12,154 nt of DNA from Leptospira sp. (GTDB taxonomy: Bacteria > Spirochaetota > Leptospiria > Leptospirales > Leptospiraceae), in the NCBI GenBank assembly GCA_025457985.1, contig JALOTI010000015.1, positions 1-12,154 of the forward strand, written 5' to 3'. Below, piece after piece: positions 1 to 7,637 of the stretch (position 1 is its first letter; each line of letters opens with the position of its first letter). Position numbers and translations under genes: made by a program. A model generated the notes under the pieces. It made no database searches. It saw only the letters and a program-made list of their open reading frames with translations, and was not told the DNA's origin.

Positions 1-11
1 TATTTTAAGAG

Positions 12-49
12 TTTTTGAACGTTCCGAACGTTATTTTTGATTTTTTTTT
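12..49 (+). terminator. T-tailed hairpin, possible terminator of an off-window gene
   Basis: The hexamer AACGTT occurs at 18-23 and again at 27-32, separated by CCG. Because AACGTT is its own reverse complement, the two copies can form a 6-bp stem with a 3-nt loop. A T-rich stretch follows (34-38 and 41-49), as in an intrinsic terminator read on the plus strand. The stem is short and only moderately GC-rich, and the gene it would terminate lies outside the window, so this is tentative. Confidence 0.3.
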
Positions 50-105
50 ATGGAGTAGGTTTAAGAGAAAATCGGCTCCATTTGTTTTTCCTTTTTCCAT
101 TCATC

Positions 106-175
106 ATCTGTGTCTATCCGAGTTTATCTGTGGTTAAAAAAACGTTACCACGGATGAACACTGATGCACACGGAT
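106..175. repeat. Imperfect 29-nt inverted repeat made of 10-nt units
   Basis: The arms 106-134 and 147-175 are inverted copies matching at 22 of 29 positions, with a 12-nt A-rich loop (135-146). Four of the seven mismatches are T opposite G on the plus strand, so a plus-strand RNA could pair at 26 of 29 positions including G-U pairs; a minus-strand RNA would pair less well. Each arm is itself a tandem of about three 10-nt units of the type ATCYGWGTYT (reverse: ACACGGATGA). It ends 10 bp before the stop codon of the chemoreceptor gene. From memory, similar CACGGAT-type intergenic repeats occur in several unrelated bacterial genomes; I could not check this. Confidence 0.6.
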
Positions 176-185
176 ACACTGACGG

Positions 186-1880
186 TCAAAATTCGAATCG
201 AACACCTAGAGCATCCAAACGATTGGCAACATCTTTCAATTCTGTTATCGAGGCCTCTATCGAACCAATGGTATCTTTTTGTTCGGTGGCGGCAGCTGAC
301 AATTCTTCAACGACGGCAGATATTTCGGTCAATTGGCTTTGGATTTTATCTAGGCTGTCCAATACTTTTCCGGATAGCCCTTTTGTATCTTCTGAAGAGT
401 TTGAGATTTTAATGGCACTTTCTTTTGTATGGTTTACATTCCGTAGGATATGATCGATTTGTTCATGCACTGATTCAAATTCACTGGATCCACTTTCTAC
501 CTCACCCAATCCCACTCGAATCTCGTCTACTGTTTGCAATATTTTGGCCGTCAGATCCGCAATAAAACTAGAGATTTCTTTGGCAGATCGACTCGACTGA
601 TCAGCAAGTTTTCCCACCTCGCCAGCAACTACTGCAAATCCGCGCCCTGCGTCCCCTGCTCTAGCCGATTCAATGGCAGCATTCAATGATAATAGATTGG
701 TTTTGTCCGAGATGGCGGATATAGTCTCTGTAATTTTTTTGATTGCTTTAGTCTTTTCACCTAACTCATTTATGGTGAAAGACGTCTTTTCTATTTTTTC
801 TTTTGCTCGAAAGAATTGTTCCATAGCAGAATCAGAACTGGATTTACCCTTCGCGGAAGTTTCGTATGCGGCAGACGATTCTTCCTTTACCAAATTGGAT
901 TCCGCCGTAATGGATTGTATCAAATGATTTAGATTTTGCATTTCGGTGAAAATATCTTCCGAACTTTCCCTCGATACAATTGTAGAATCGGCAAGTGCGT
1001 TCATAGCTTTGGAAAGTTCGAGAAAAGCGGCATGGATATGAATCACAGCTTCGGATAGTTCTTCTATTTGTGATTTAACAATCTCGGCATTCCCTATCAA
1101 CTGGGATATCATTCCGCGAAATTCAAATTGAGTTTGTCTAAGTGACTTAAAAATGTCTTTAAACTCTCTTTTATTGGAGGGTATAACATCAAATTTGAGT
1201 TTACCGGAAGTAAATCGATTTAAATAATCTAAGATTTTTGATAGTTCATTTTTATTTGATTTGGTTTCAAACATTTGAAGTAGAATCAATAGAATTGATA
1301 CAAATCCCAAACAAAGTCCGAAGAGAATCAATGGGAACTCCGCTTCCCCTCGGATCCAAACATAAGTTAAACAAAGTCCAAATCCGACTTGAGTAAAAAA
1401 AGAAAACACAGGAAGGATTAATCTAAATATATATGGAATTGAAAGCCAATGGAAATTTTCTCTCTTGGAAATTCCTTGATTCCACAAAGAATATATTTTT
1501 TCTGCTGCTTGAATTTGTTCTTTTGATGCATGAGTCCGAACAGACATGTAACCAACATGTTTTCCAGCTTCGTAAATCGGAGAAACATTTGCATCCACCC
1601 AATAGTAATCACCATTTTTACAACGGTTCTTCACAATTCCAACCCAAGAGTTTTCTCGTTTTACCGTATCCCATAGATCTTGGAAGGCTTCCTTAGGCAT
1701 ATCAGGATGACGAATGAGATTGTGAGGTTGTCCGATTAATTCATCTCTCGTGTAACCACTGATCTTCAAAAAATCTCTGTTTATATAAGTGATCTTTCCT
1801 TTCAGGTCTGTTTTTGAAGTTATCTTTGTACCTTCTGGAACAACTACTTCTCTATCGGTTACGGGTAGATTTTTACGCAT
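186..1880 (-). CDS. Aer-like PAS domain methyl-accepting chemotaxis (redox/aerotaxis) receptor
   Basis: A 564-residue membrane receptor that should signal to CheA/CheW. Residues about 15-115 form a PAS domain very close to that of E. coli Aer: the RHPD motif falls at R57, H58, D60, with N34, W79 and N85. These are the same residue numbers as the flavin-contact or function-critical positions of Aer, so FAD binding and redox or oxygen sensing are likely. A membrane hairpin follows (about 150-204, two helices with a short loop around WIRGEAEF), then a HAMP-like linker. The cytoplasmic signalling domain carries the highly conserved hairpin tip around residues 390-425 ([20 protein letters not shown], then [11 protein letters not shown]). 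The C-terminus (LGVRFEF) lacks an NWETF-type CheR tether. The ATG start is supported by a GGAAAG ribosome site 9 nt upstream and by the Aer numbering. No other chemotaxis gene is in the window. The family assignment is strong; the ligand and physiological role are inferred. Confidence 0.93.
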   Translation of the reverse strand: MRKNLPVTDREVVVPEGTKITSKTDLKGKITYINRDFLKISGYTRDELIGQPHNLIRHPDMPKEAFQDLWDTVKRENSWVGIVKNRCKNGDYYWVDANVSPIYEAGKHVGYMSVRTHASKEQIQAAEKIYSLWNQGISKRENFHWLSIPYIFRLILPVFSFFTQVGFGLCLTYVWIRGEAEFPLILFGLCLGFVSILLILLQMFETKSNKNELSKILDYLNRFTSGKLKFDVIPSNKREFKDIFKSLRQTQFEFRGMISQLIGNAEIVKSQIEELSEAVIHIHAAFLELSKAMNALADSTIVSRESSEDIFTEMQNLNHLIQSITAESNLVKEESSAAYETSAKGKSSSDSAMEQFFRAKEKIEKTSFTINELGEKTKAIKKITETISAISDKTNLLSLNAAIESARAGDAGRGFAVVAGEVGKLADQSSRSAKEISSFIADLTAKILQTVDEIRVGLGEVESGSSEFESVHEQIDHILRNVNHTKESAIKISNSSEDTKGLSGKVLDSLDKIQSQLTEISAVVEELSAAATEQKDTIGSIEASITELKDVANRLDALGVRFEF

Positions 1881-1978
1881 CGTGTTCTACTTTCCTTTTT
1901 CATTTCCTAGGTAATAGCAAAGTTCTCTTTCAAGTCAGATCGTTTTAGTCAAGGTAATTATCTAAACCTGAAACAATC

Positions 1979-1993
1979 AATCATCTAATGATT
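1979..1993. promoter_or_regulatory. 6-3-6 palindrome in the intergenic region upstream of the chemoreceptor
   Basis: AATCAT and ATGATT flank a CTA centre, forming a perfect inverted repeat about 100 bp upstream of the chemoreceptor start on the other strand. It could be an operator or simply chance in AT-rich DNA. I could not place a convincing -10/-35 pair for either flanking gene here. Confidence 0.2.
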
Positions 1994-2025
1994 TCAAATT
2001 ATTCTTATATAGAAATTCATTTTAT

Positions 2026-2282
2026 AAAGGAAACATAATTAAATTCTCTTTGAAGATCGAATTAGAATTTGTAACTGTTTACGAACAGGTATATCCGTAG
2101 CTACTGTCGAATCTTCAAACCAAGGATTTAATGGAAAAGACAAGGTCTTTGCCAATAACTTCCGAAATCGAAATCAGACGTTCCCCAACCAATCAGTCTT
2201 TCTGGACCTGTTTCGAACGGAACTAAATTTTGCAAACAGGCACAAATGGACCCAGGAAAAGGAGCTACACAAACTCGATTCC
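2026..2282 (+). pseudogene. Possible decayed reading frame between chemoreceptor and phosphatase genes
   Basis: The 572 bp between the two divergent genes contain no intact gene that I can support. On the plus strand an AAAGGAAA ribosome-site-like sequence (2026-2033) is followed by ATA (2035) rather than ATG. That frame reads protein-like residues (FSLKIELEFVTVYEQV) up to a TAG at 2098-2100. A second frame is stop-free for 80 codons (2043-2282, stop TAA 2283-2285) but has no ATG, GTG or TTG; its end reads LNFANRHKWTQEKELHKLDS. A third frame is open from 2159 into the phosphatase gene. Successive open frames of this kind are what a frameshifted gene leaves behind. Eighty stop-free codons are also possible by chance. 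I recognise no family. Confidence 0.25.
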
Positions 2283-2452
2283 TAAAAATTCTGCCAAGAA
2301 TTCCTCTCAGGATTGGCAAACCGACAAAAAATACCTTTCATTTAGTCCGTTTCTATGATGAAATAAGAAATCCAATTCATTATGATCAGAAAATCAAAGA
2401 ATGGAAATTACAAAATCCAATAAATAACCAACCTAGGAACCAAAAGGACTTT

Positions 2453-4288
2453 GTGAAACGAGAACAACTATTCTGGGATCTAACACTCAAATTAGAGGCA
2501 TTCACACACACCGTCCCCGTACCTTTTGCCGTTTACTATGCGGTCATTACCCAAAAAATGGAAGAAAGCCACTGGCGAATCTTCATTGCTCTCTGCGTCG
2601 TTTTTGCAACTGGAATCGGTCTTTTTGGAACATTTATTCGACACCTTCTTATAAAATATCTATATGCAAAGATTGAACGGATCGAATCCCCTTCCGATCC
2701 AACAAAACTATCTACAGAAGAAAAAGATTACGCAAAATCCGTTAAATTGTTATTATTTCGGTATCCGCTTGTTGAAGCTTGGATTATCGTAATACGCTGG
2801 TTATTTGGAGTTGTTCCAATACTATCGCTTTATACATATATCGTTGAATATACTCCCAGCGTAATACGTTCTGGGATATTTACCATGATTATGATCCCTC
2901 CCATTTCATTTGTAACATACTATTTTATTACTGAAAACACAATTCGACCTCTGTTTGACCTTCCCCAAATTCGAAACATTGAAATCAAACCGAATGAAAT
3001 TCCAAAGTTCGATTATTTCAAGAGAATTCTTGTCGCATTTTTTAGTTTAGCGGCACTTCCTGTCTCCGTACTTTCCTATATTCTATATTCAGTTGCAAAG
3101 GGAGAAACGGCTGTCGAAGAACCACTTATCCCAATTGTTATCGTTGCAAGTATTTTCATAGTGCCATTAATTGTTTGCTCTTATGTTGTAGCAAAGACCG
3201 TAAAACAGGGATTAAATGAAACCTCTAGATCTTTAGATGAATTGGCAAAAGGAAACTTTGATGTGACAGTTATGCCAAAGTCTAGCGATGATTTTGCCCA
3301 ACAGGCTTTTTATCTCAACTCGATCATCCAAAAACTTAAAGACATGTATGGCGAGATAAAATCTCTCAACGAAGGATTGGAAGAAAAAGTTCAGATAAGG
3401 ACGGAAGAACTCAATCGTTCCCTACAAGAAGTGCAAGCATTAAAGTCACAACAGGATGCTGATTATTATTTAACATTTCAGCTACTTTCTCCGCTGGCCC
3501 ACCATACAAATCATAGTTCTAATTTTGAAGTAACACATTTCCTAAAGCAGAAAAAAAACTTTGAATTCAGAAAAATGGAATATGAGATTGGAGGAGATAT
3601 CAATAGATCTCACTCTATAGAATTGCAAGGCAAAAAGTATCTATTATTCGTAAATGCGGATGCAATGGGAAAATCCATGCAAGGTGCAGGTGGTGCGCTC
3701 GTGTTTGGTGCCGTATTCCAATCCATTGTCCAAAGAACCAAAAGTAACAAAATCTTTAGAGAGAATAGTCCTGAGGAATGGCTATCTTCCAGCTTAGAGG
3801 AAATGCATAGAATTTTTGAAACATTCGATGGAACCATGTTAGTTTCCTTAACCATGGGACTAATTGAAGAAAAAACAGGAACCTTACATTTCTTAAATGC
3901 AGAACATCCTTGGATGGTTTTACTTCGAGATGGGAAGGCAAATTTTTTATATGCAGATGTCTCCTATCGTAAACTGGGAACTTTAGGTGCAACTTCAGCC
4001 AAAAATATTAAAGTTACCGAACTCAAACCCCACGACTTACTCATTGTAGGTTCCGACGGAAAAGATGATATTTTAATTCCAAATGGCGAAGGCGACTGGG
4101 AAATCAATTCTGACGACGAACTTTTCCTCCGATTGGTCGAAAAACATTCTGGAGATTTGGAGGCAATCGTTCAAGAAATCCAAACAATTGGCCAGGTAAT
4201 CGATGATATTTCGATGATCAGAATCAAACGAAAAGAGCCGGTCAGTCAAACTTTAGAAAGATTCCAAATATCGGAAACTATTGCCTAA
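2453..4288 (+). CDS. Six-helix membrane HAMP protein with SpoIIE/RsbU-type PP2C phosphatase domain
   Basis: A predicted serine/threonine protein phosphatase of the inner membrane, typically acting on anti-anti-sigma or other STAS-type partners. From the GTG start it has 611 residues: about six membrane helices (19-33, 41-66, 105-131, 136-161, 189-214, 224-250), a HAMP domain (247-299), a coiled coil (299-331) and a PP2C/SpoIIE catalytic domain (about 376-596). The metal-site acidic motifs are present: GGDI (D382), NADAMGKSMQG (D403), GSDGKDD (D535) and IDDIS (D584/D585), so it should be active. I prefer GTG 2453, with AAGGA 4 nt upstream, because the protein then begins just before the first helix. 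An ATG at 2246 is in frame but lacks a ribosome site, and its extra 69 residues look unlike the rest. The next gene follows within 50 bp. No STAS, anti-sigma or kinase partner gene is adjacent, so the substrate is unknown. Confidence 0.88.
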   Translation: MKREQLFWDLTLKLEAFTHTVPVPFAVYYAVITQKMEESHWRIFIALCVVFATGIGLFGTFIRHLLIKYLYAKIERIESPSDPTKLSTEEKDYAKSVKLLLFRYPLVEAWIIVIRWLFGVVPILSLYTYIVEYTPSVIRSGIFTMIMIPPISFVTYYFITENTIRPLFDLPQIRNIEIKPNEIPKFDYFKRILVAFFSLAALPVSVLSYILYSVAKGETAVEEPLIPIVIVASIFIVPLIVCSYVVAKTVKQGLNETSRSLDELAKGNFDVTVMPKSSDDFAQQAFYLNSIIQKLKDMYGEIKSLNEGLEEKVQIRTEELNRSLQEVQALKSQQDADYYLTFQLLSPLAHHTNHSSNFEVTHFLKQKKNFEFRKMEYEIGGDINRSHSIELQGKKYLLFVNADAMGKSMQGAGGALVFGAVFQSIVQRTKSNKIFRENSPEEWLSSSLEEMHRIFETFDGTMLVSLTMGLIEEKTGTLHFLNAEHPWMVLLRDGKANFLYADVSYRKLGTLGATSAKNIKVTELKPHDLLIVGSDGKDDILIPNGEGDWEINSDDELFLRLVEKHSGDLEAIVQEIQTIGQVIDDISMIRIKRKEPVSQTLERFQISETIA

Positions 4289-4337
4289 AAATAAGTTAAA
4301 TTCGAACCCATTTTCTAGTCCAATATGTACACAATCA

Positions 4338-5720
4338 ATGAATCAAAATCCAATTTCTAAAACCGTAAAAGCGGGTTATGCTGTTGCCGAAACTGGTATA
4401 ACCGCTGTACAATTATTCACTCAGATCTATCTTTTAAAATATTACACAGAAATAGTTGGACTCAACTCAAGTTTGGCAGGCATCGCCCTTGGGATTTCCG
4501 TTATTTGGGATGCGGTCAGTGACCCACTTATGGGTCGAATTTCGGATAAAACGAAATCGATCTGGGGCAGAAGAAGGCCATATATTCTTCTTGGTGGAAT
4601 TCTTTTGTCGATCGCAGTGTTACTTTTATTTTCCCCACCTTCGATAAGTTCCCAGTTAGGAAAGTTTAGCTACCTACTTTCAGTCTATCTTTTGGTAAAT
4701 ACTGCGATGACAGTAATATCCGTCCCTCACATTGCATTGGGAGGGGAATTGAGTTTTGAACGAAATGAAAGAACTTCAATTTTTGGATGGAGGCTCTTTT
4801 TTAGCAATGTAGGAATGCTAATTGGGATGATAGTCCCCGCTGCCATTCTACAGTCATTAGGTGATGAATTCTCAAAAGAAAATATTAGCTACTCTCGGAT
4901 TCGTGCAGGAGAGTTAGTTTCCATTGTCATTCTTGTTAGTTCTTTGATTTCATTTTGGGTTACAAAAGGTCGAGATGTTATCAGGCAAGACAATTCTGCC
5001 TCTGATTCATTTTTTACTTCTTTGGCATCGGTATTAAGAAATAAAATATTTCTAATTTTACTTTTTGCTTTTGTGATCGCAACGATTGGCAGAACATTCA
5101 ATTCAGCGATAGCTTTGTATTATTATGAGTATAGATTAGGACTTAAAGAATCCCAAGTTGTTCTAAACATCCTTCTACCGTTTTTTCTTGTCTTAATGCT
5201 CTCTATAGGATTTTGGGTGTGGATCTCAAAAAAAGTAGGGAAAAAAATCCCTGCCTTTAGCGGAGTATTTTTGTTAGGTGTTTTAACAGTAATTGTCTAT
5301 CCATTATTTCCATACGGCGAACTCAGACCTCCACTCATTGCCGCATTTTTAGGCGGAGTGTTTGCTGGTTCTATCTTGATAATGGATTCCATCCTGACAG
5401 ACGTTGTTGACTATGATGAATTAAAAACAGGTGAAAAGCGAGAAGGACTATACTTCGGTATATGGAAGATGGGTGTAAAATTTTCTCAAGCCTTTGGAAT
5501 TGCAATCACAGGATTCTTGTTAGATATAATTGGTTTTGAATCTGGTGCAACAACACAAGGTAGCGAAATTGGTTTTAGATTGGCATTGATATTCGGACCT
5601 GGGGTAGGATTTTTCTTTATCATCGGTTCGATTTTATTTTTATTCTTTCCACTTACGGATGAAAAACATATGCAGGTTCAGAGAATTCTACTGAAACGGA
5701 ATCAAAAGAGGGGAAAGTAA
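4338..5720 (+). CDS. GPH-family (MelB-like) MFS sugar:cation symporter
   Basis: A 12-helix transporter of the glycoside-pentoside-hexuronide:cation symporter group, 460 residues from ATG 4338. The family hallmark in helix II and the following loop is clear: WDAVSDPLMGRISDKTKSIW then GRRRP. The two acidic residues of WDAVSDP (D58 and D62 in this numbering) align with D55 and D59 of the MelB sodium site (DAINDP), so cation-coupled transport is likely. The matching C-half signature DVVDYDELKTGEKREGLYFG is also present. The start is uncertain. ATG 4338 gives the usual family N-terminus (MNQNPISKTVKAGYA) but has no ribosome site. An in-frame TTG at 4281 has GGA 5 nt upstream and would overlap the phosphatase gene by 8 bp, adding 19 residues. 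The gene sits between two membrane signalling proteins with 5 bp to the next, which suggests co-transcription. The substrate cannot be deduced; no sugar-degrading enzyme is nearby. Confidence 0.9.
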   Translation: MNQNPISKTVKAGYAVAETGITAVQLFTQIYLLKYYTEIVGLNSSLAGIALGISVIWDAVSDPLMGRISDKTKSIWGRRRPYILLGGILLSIAVLLLFSPPSISSQLGKFSYLLSVYLLVNTAMTVISVPHIALGGELSFERNERTSIFGWRLFFSNVGMLIGMIVPAAILQSLGDEFSKENISYSRIRAGELVSIVILVSSLISFWVTKGRDVIRQDNSASDSFFTSLASVLRNKIFLILLFAFVIATIGRTFNSAIALYYYEYRLGLKESQVVLNILLPFFLVLMLSIGFWVWISKKVGKKIPAFSGVFLLGVLTVIVYPLFPYGELRPPLIAAFLGGVFAGSILIMDSILTDVVDYDELKTGEKREGLYFGIWKMGVKFSQAFGIAITGFLLDIIGFESGATTQGSEIGFRLALIFGPGVGFFFIIGSILFLFFPLTDEKHMQVQRILLKRNQKRGK

Positions 5721-5725
5721 ACTAG

Positions 5726-7282
5726 ATGTTTCCCAAGAAAAAAAGTCTATTTTTTGCCTTTTTTACGACCTATTTAATTGTTCCCTTTTCTTCCAGTTTC
5801 TTTGCTTTGTTACTTGCTGATTATACAGCACCGCAGTTCATGCCTCCCAAGTTTTTGATACTTTTTGAGGCAACACGAACTAACAAGGATCTCCTTCTTC
5901 AGATTTATAGTTGGTCGCCTTTTCCCATTTTAACTGGTATTTTAACTTACTATTGTTTTCCGATTTACAAAAGTCTCTGTAACTCTTGTCTATCGGAAGG
6001 AGAAATCGATTTAGCAAAAAGACGTGTAACACAATCTCCAATGACAATCAGTTTCATTGGACTTTGCGGATGGGAAATCTCGACAGTACTAAGTGTAACT
6101 CGCGTACATGATCTTTTTCCTGATGCCCCAACGTCTAGTTTACTTGTTGTTTGGATTATCTTTGCCATGTGGGGAATTTTTGTCTTTGCATTCTCCTACT
6201 CACTAATCGATTACTTAAATAAAGTTTTTATCCTACCTGTTTTATTCCCACAAGGGGGTCTAGGTGTTTATGTGAAAGGGATTCGATTCTCGATCATCAC
6301 AAAACAGGTGATATTTTGGATGGCAGGGACTCTTTTCCCAATCCTCCTTCTAGTTCTAGGGATCTTATTTCGATCTGGAAAAGAGATGTTTGATCTTTTC
6401 TATCTTTTACAAACGGATGTTTTGTTTCAGCTTGTGATTGTGGTTATCTTTATATCCTTTTTGTTAGCTTTTTCCTTTGCTGAAAGTATCCAATACCCCC
6501 TAAACGATATCGAAGTTGCTACCGATAAAATTAAGGACGAAAAATTTGATACTAGAGTTTATATTTATAGTTCTGATGAACTGGGACTCCTCGGGGACTC
6601 TGTCAATGAGATGGCGGAAGGACTTTCGGAGCGAGAAAGGATAAAGGACACTTTTGGACGGATTGTTGATCCTAGAGTAAGAGATTATCTACTTTCCAAC
6701 GAACAAAGTCTAGGCGGAAAAGTTACTGATGCTACCATTCTTTTTTCTGATCTAAGAGATTTCACAAAACTGTCTGAAAAAAGAAAACCAGAAGAAGTTT
6801 TGTACATCCTCAATCGTTATTTCCAAGAGATGAGTAATGCGGTAGAAAAACATGGGGGATTTATCAACAAGTTTATTGGAGATGCAATCCTTGCCGTTTT
6901 TGGAACCCCGCTTCCCTTGAAGAACCATGCCGAGGAAGCACTCTTCACCGCACTCGAAATGCAAAAGAATTTAGATTCACTCAACCAAAAGTTTTTAAAC
7001 GAGGGATTACCGACTCTTGAAATGGGAATTGGAATCCATTCGGGAAACCTTCTTGTTGGAAATATTGGATCTGAAAATCGGATGGAATTTACAGTGATTG
7101 GCGATACAGTGAACACAGCCTCTCGTGTGGAAGGTCTTTGCAAAGGTCTTGGTGAAGGTCTCCTCCTGTCGGAACAAAGCCATAAAAATTTACCAGAACA
7201 CCTACAATCTGACTTTGTTCTAAAAGGGGAATTTGAACTAAAAGGCAGAGAGACAAAAGAAAAGATTTTTGCGAAAAAATAG
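5726..7282 (+). CDS. Six-helix membrane HAMP class III adenylyl cyclase
   Basis: A membrane nucleotide cyclase of 518 residues, predicted to make cAMP. About six membrane helices (8-31, 60-81, 105-125, 138-165, 190-216, 230-252) are followed by a HAMP domain (about 253-305) and a class III catalytic domain (about 333-518). Catalytic positions are complete: metal-binding D342 (FSDLRDFT) and D386 (NKFIGDAI), purine-selecting K382 (lysine indicates ATP) with T456 (EFTVIGDTVN) at the second selectivity position, and transition-state N463 and R467 (NTASR). Threonine in place of aspartate is the mark of class IIIb enzymes, several of which respond to bicarbonate. ATG 5726 has GGGGAAAG 8 nt upstream, inside the end of the transporter gene, with only 5 bp between the genes. 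The catalytic domain would be active only as a homodimer. The N-terminal architecture parallels that of the phosphatase two genes upstream. The sensed signal is unknown. Confidence 0.93.
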   Translation: MFPKKKSLFFAFFTTYLIVPFSSSFFALLLADYTAPQFMPPKFLILFEATRTNKDLLLQIYSWSPFPILTGILTYYCFPIYKSLCNSCLSEGEIDLAKRRVTQSPMTISFIGLCGWEISTVLSVTRVHDLFPDAPTSSLLVVWIIFAMWGIFVFAFSYSLIDYLNKVFILPVLFPQGGLGVYVKGIRFSIITKQVIFWMAGTLFPILLLVLGILFRSGKEMFDLFYLLQTDVLFQLVIVVIFISFLLAFSFAESIQYPLNDIEVATDKIKDEKFDTRVYIYSSDELGLLGDSVNEMAEGLSERERIKDTFGRIVDPRVRDYLLSNEQSLGGKVTDATILFSDLRDFTKLSEKRKPEEVLYILNRYFQEMSNAVEKHGGFINKFIGDAILAVFGTPLPLKNHAEEALFTALEMQKNLDSLNQKFLNEGLPTLEMGIGIHSGNLLVGNIGSENRMEFTVIGDTVNTASRVEGLCKGLGEGLLLSEQSHKNLPEHLQSDFVLKGEFELKGRETKEKIFAKK

Positions 7283-7319
7283 ACTTGGAATTATTTTTTC
7301 TAACCGGTAGGTTTGGTGT

Positions 7320-7604
7320 ATGGCGATTCGATATTTGGTCTTCCTTTGTTTATTCATCTCAGCTGGATGTAATGAAATAAAAGTGGGAAGGGTTGGAGAT
7401 ATTTTAGATCTTTTAGAAGACGACGGTGGTCGAGGAGCTGCGGACAATTCCACACAAGGAAATAGAGGCTCAAACTCGAACAATACCAATACCAACACCC
7501 AAGGTACGCAAAACCTCAATTTCTATGGCTTAACGGATTCACCAACGGGAACGAACACGGCAGGCGCAGCTGGAACAACAGTTGGCAACCCACTCGGATA
7601 CTAA
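7320..7604 (+). CDS. Small Asn/Thr/Gly-rich lipoprotein
   Basis: A 94-residue protein with a short basic N-terminus, a hydrophobic stretch and a lipobox (FISAGC, lipidated Cys17), so it should be exported and anchored in a membrane by a lipidated cysteine. The mature part is an acidic segment (DILDLLEDDGG) followed by a low-complexity tail rich in Asn, Thr and Gly, including NTNTNT encoded by three near-identical hexamers (AAYACC, 7482-7499). It ends with VGNPLGY. It lies 37 bp behind the cyclase gene, on the same strand, with a GGTTTGGTG sequence just before the ATG as a weak ribosome site, and could be the last gene of that operon. No recognisable domain. The tail looks like a flexible, disordered spacer. 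Confidence 0.75.
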   Translation: MAIRYLVFLCLFISAGCNEIKVGRVGDILDLLEDDGGRGAADNSTQGNRGSNSNNTNTNTQGTQNLNFYGLTDSPTGTNTAGAAGTTVGNPLGY

Positions 7605-7606
7605 AT

Positions 7607-7637
7607 CTCCGAGGGAGTTTCCAACGGAGTTTTATTT
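7607..7637 (+). terminator. Hairpin terminator between convergent genes
   Basis: CTCCG (7607-7611) pairs with CGGAG (7625-7629). Inside the 13-nt loop, GG and CC can pair further. The stem is followed by TTTTATTT (7630-7637). It starts 3 bp after the lipoprotein stop codon and its T-run overlaps the stop codon of the convergent gene. On the minus strand the same stem is followed by ATTTAG, so it may work weakly in both directions. Confidence 0.5.

Noticed and set aside
37..453. 138-codon plus-strand open frame
   Set aside because: It runs across the inverted repeat and then lies antisense to the conserved end of the chemoreceptor; no ribosome site and no protein-like pattern.
1881..1960. TTGACT on the minus strand as -35 box of the chemoreceptor gene
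   Set aside because: No acceptable -10 box at 16-18 nt from it; the sequence downstream at the right distance is AAGAGA.
2246..2452. N-terminal extension of the phosphatase from ATG 2246
   Set aside because: No ribosome site, basic and low in pattern compared with the rest; GTG 2453 with AAGGA fits the start of the membrane domain better, though I cannot exclude the longer form.
7238..7519. 93-codon minus-strand open frame
   Set aside because: Antisense to the cyclase end and the lipoprotein gene, which has a clear lipobox on the plus strand.
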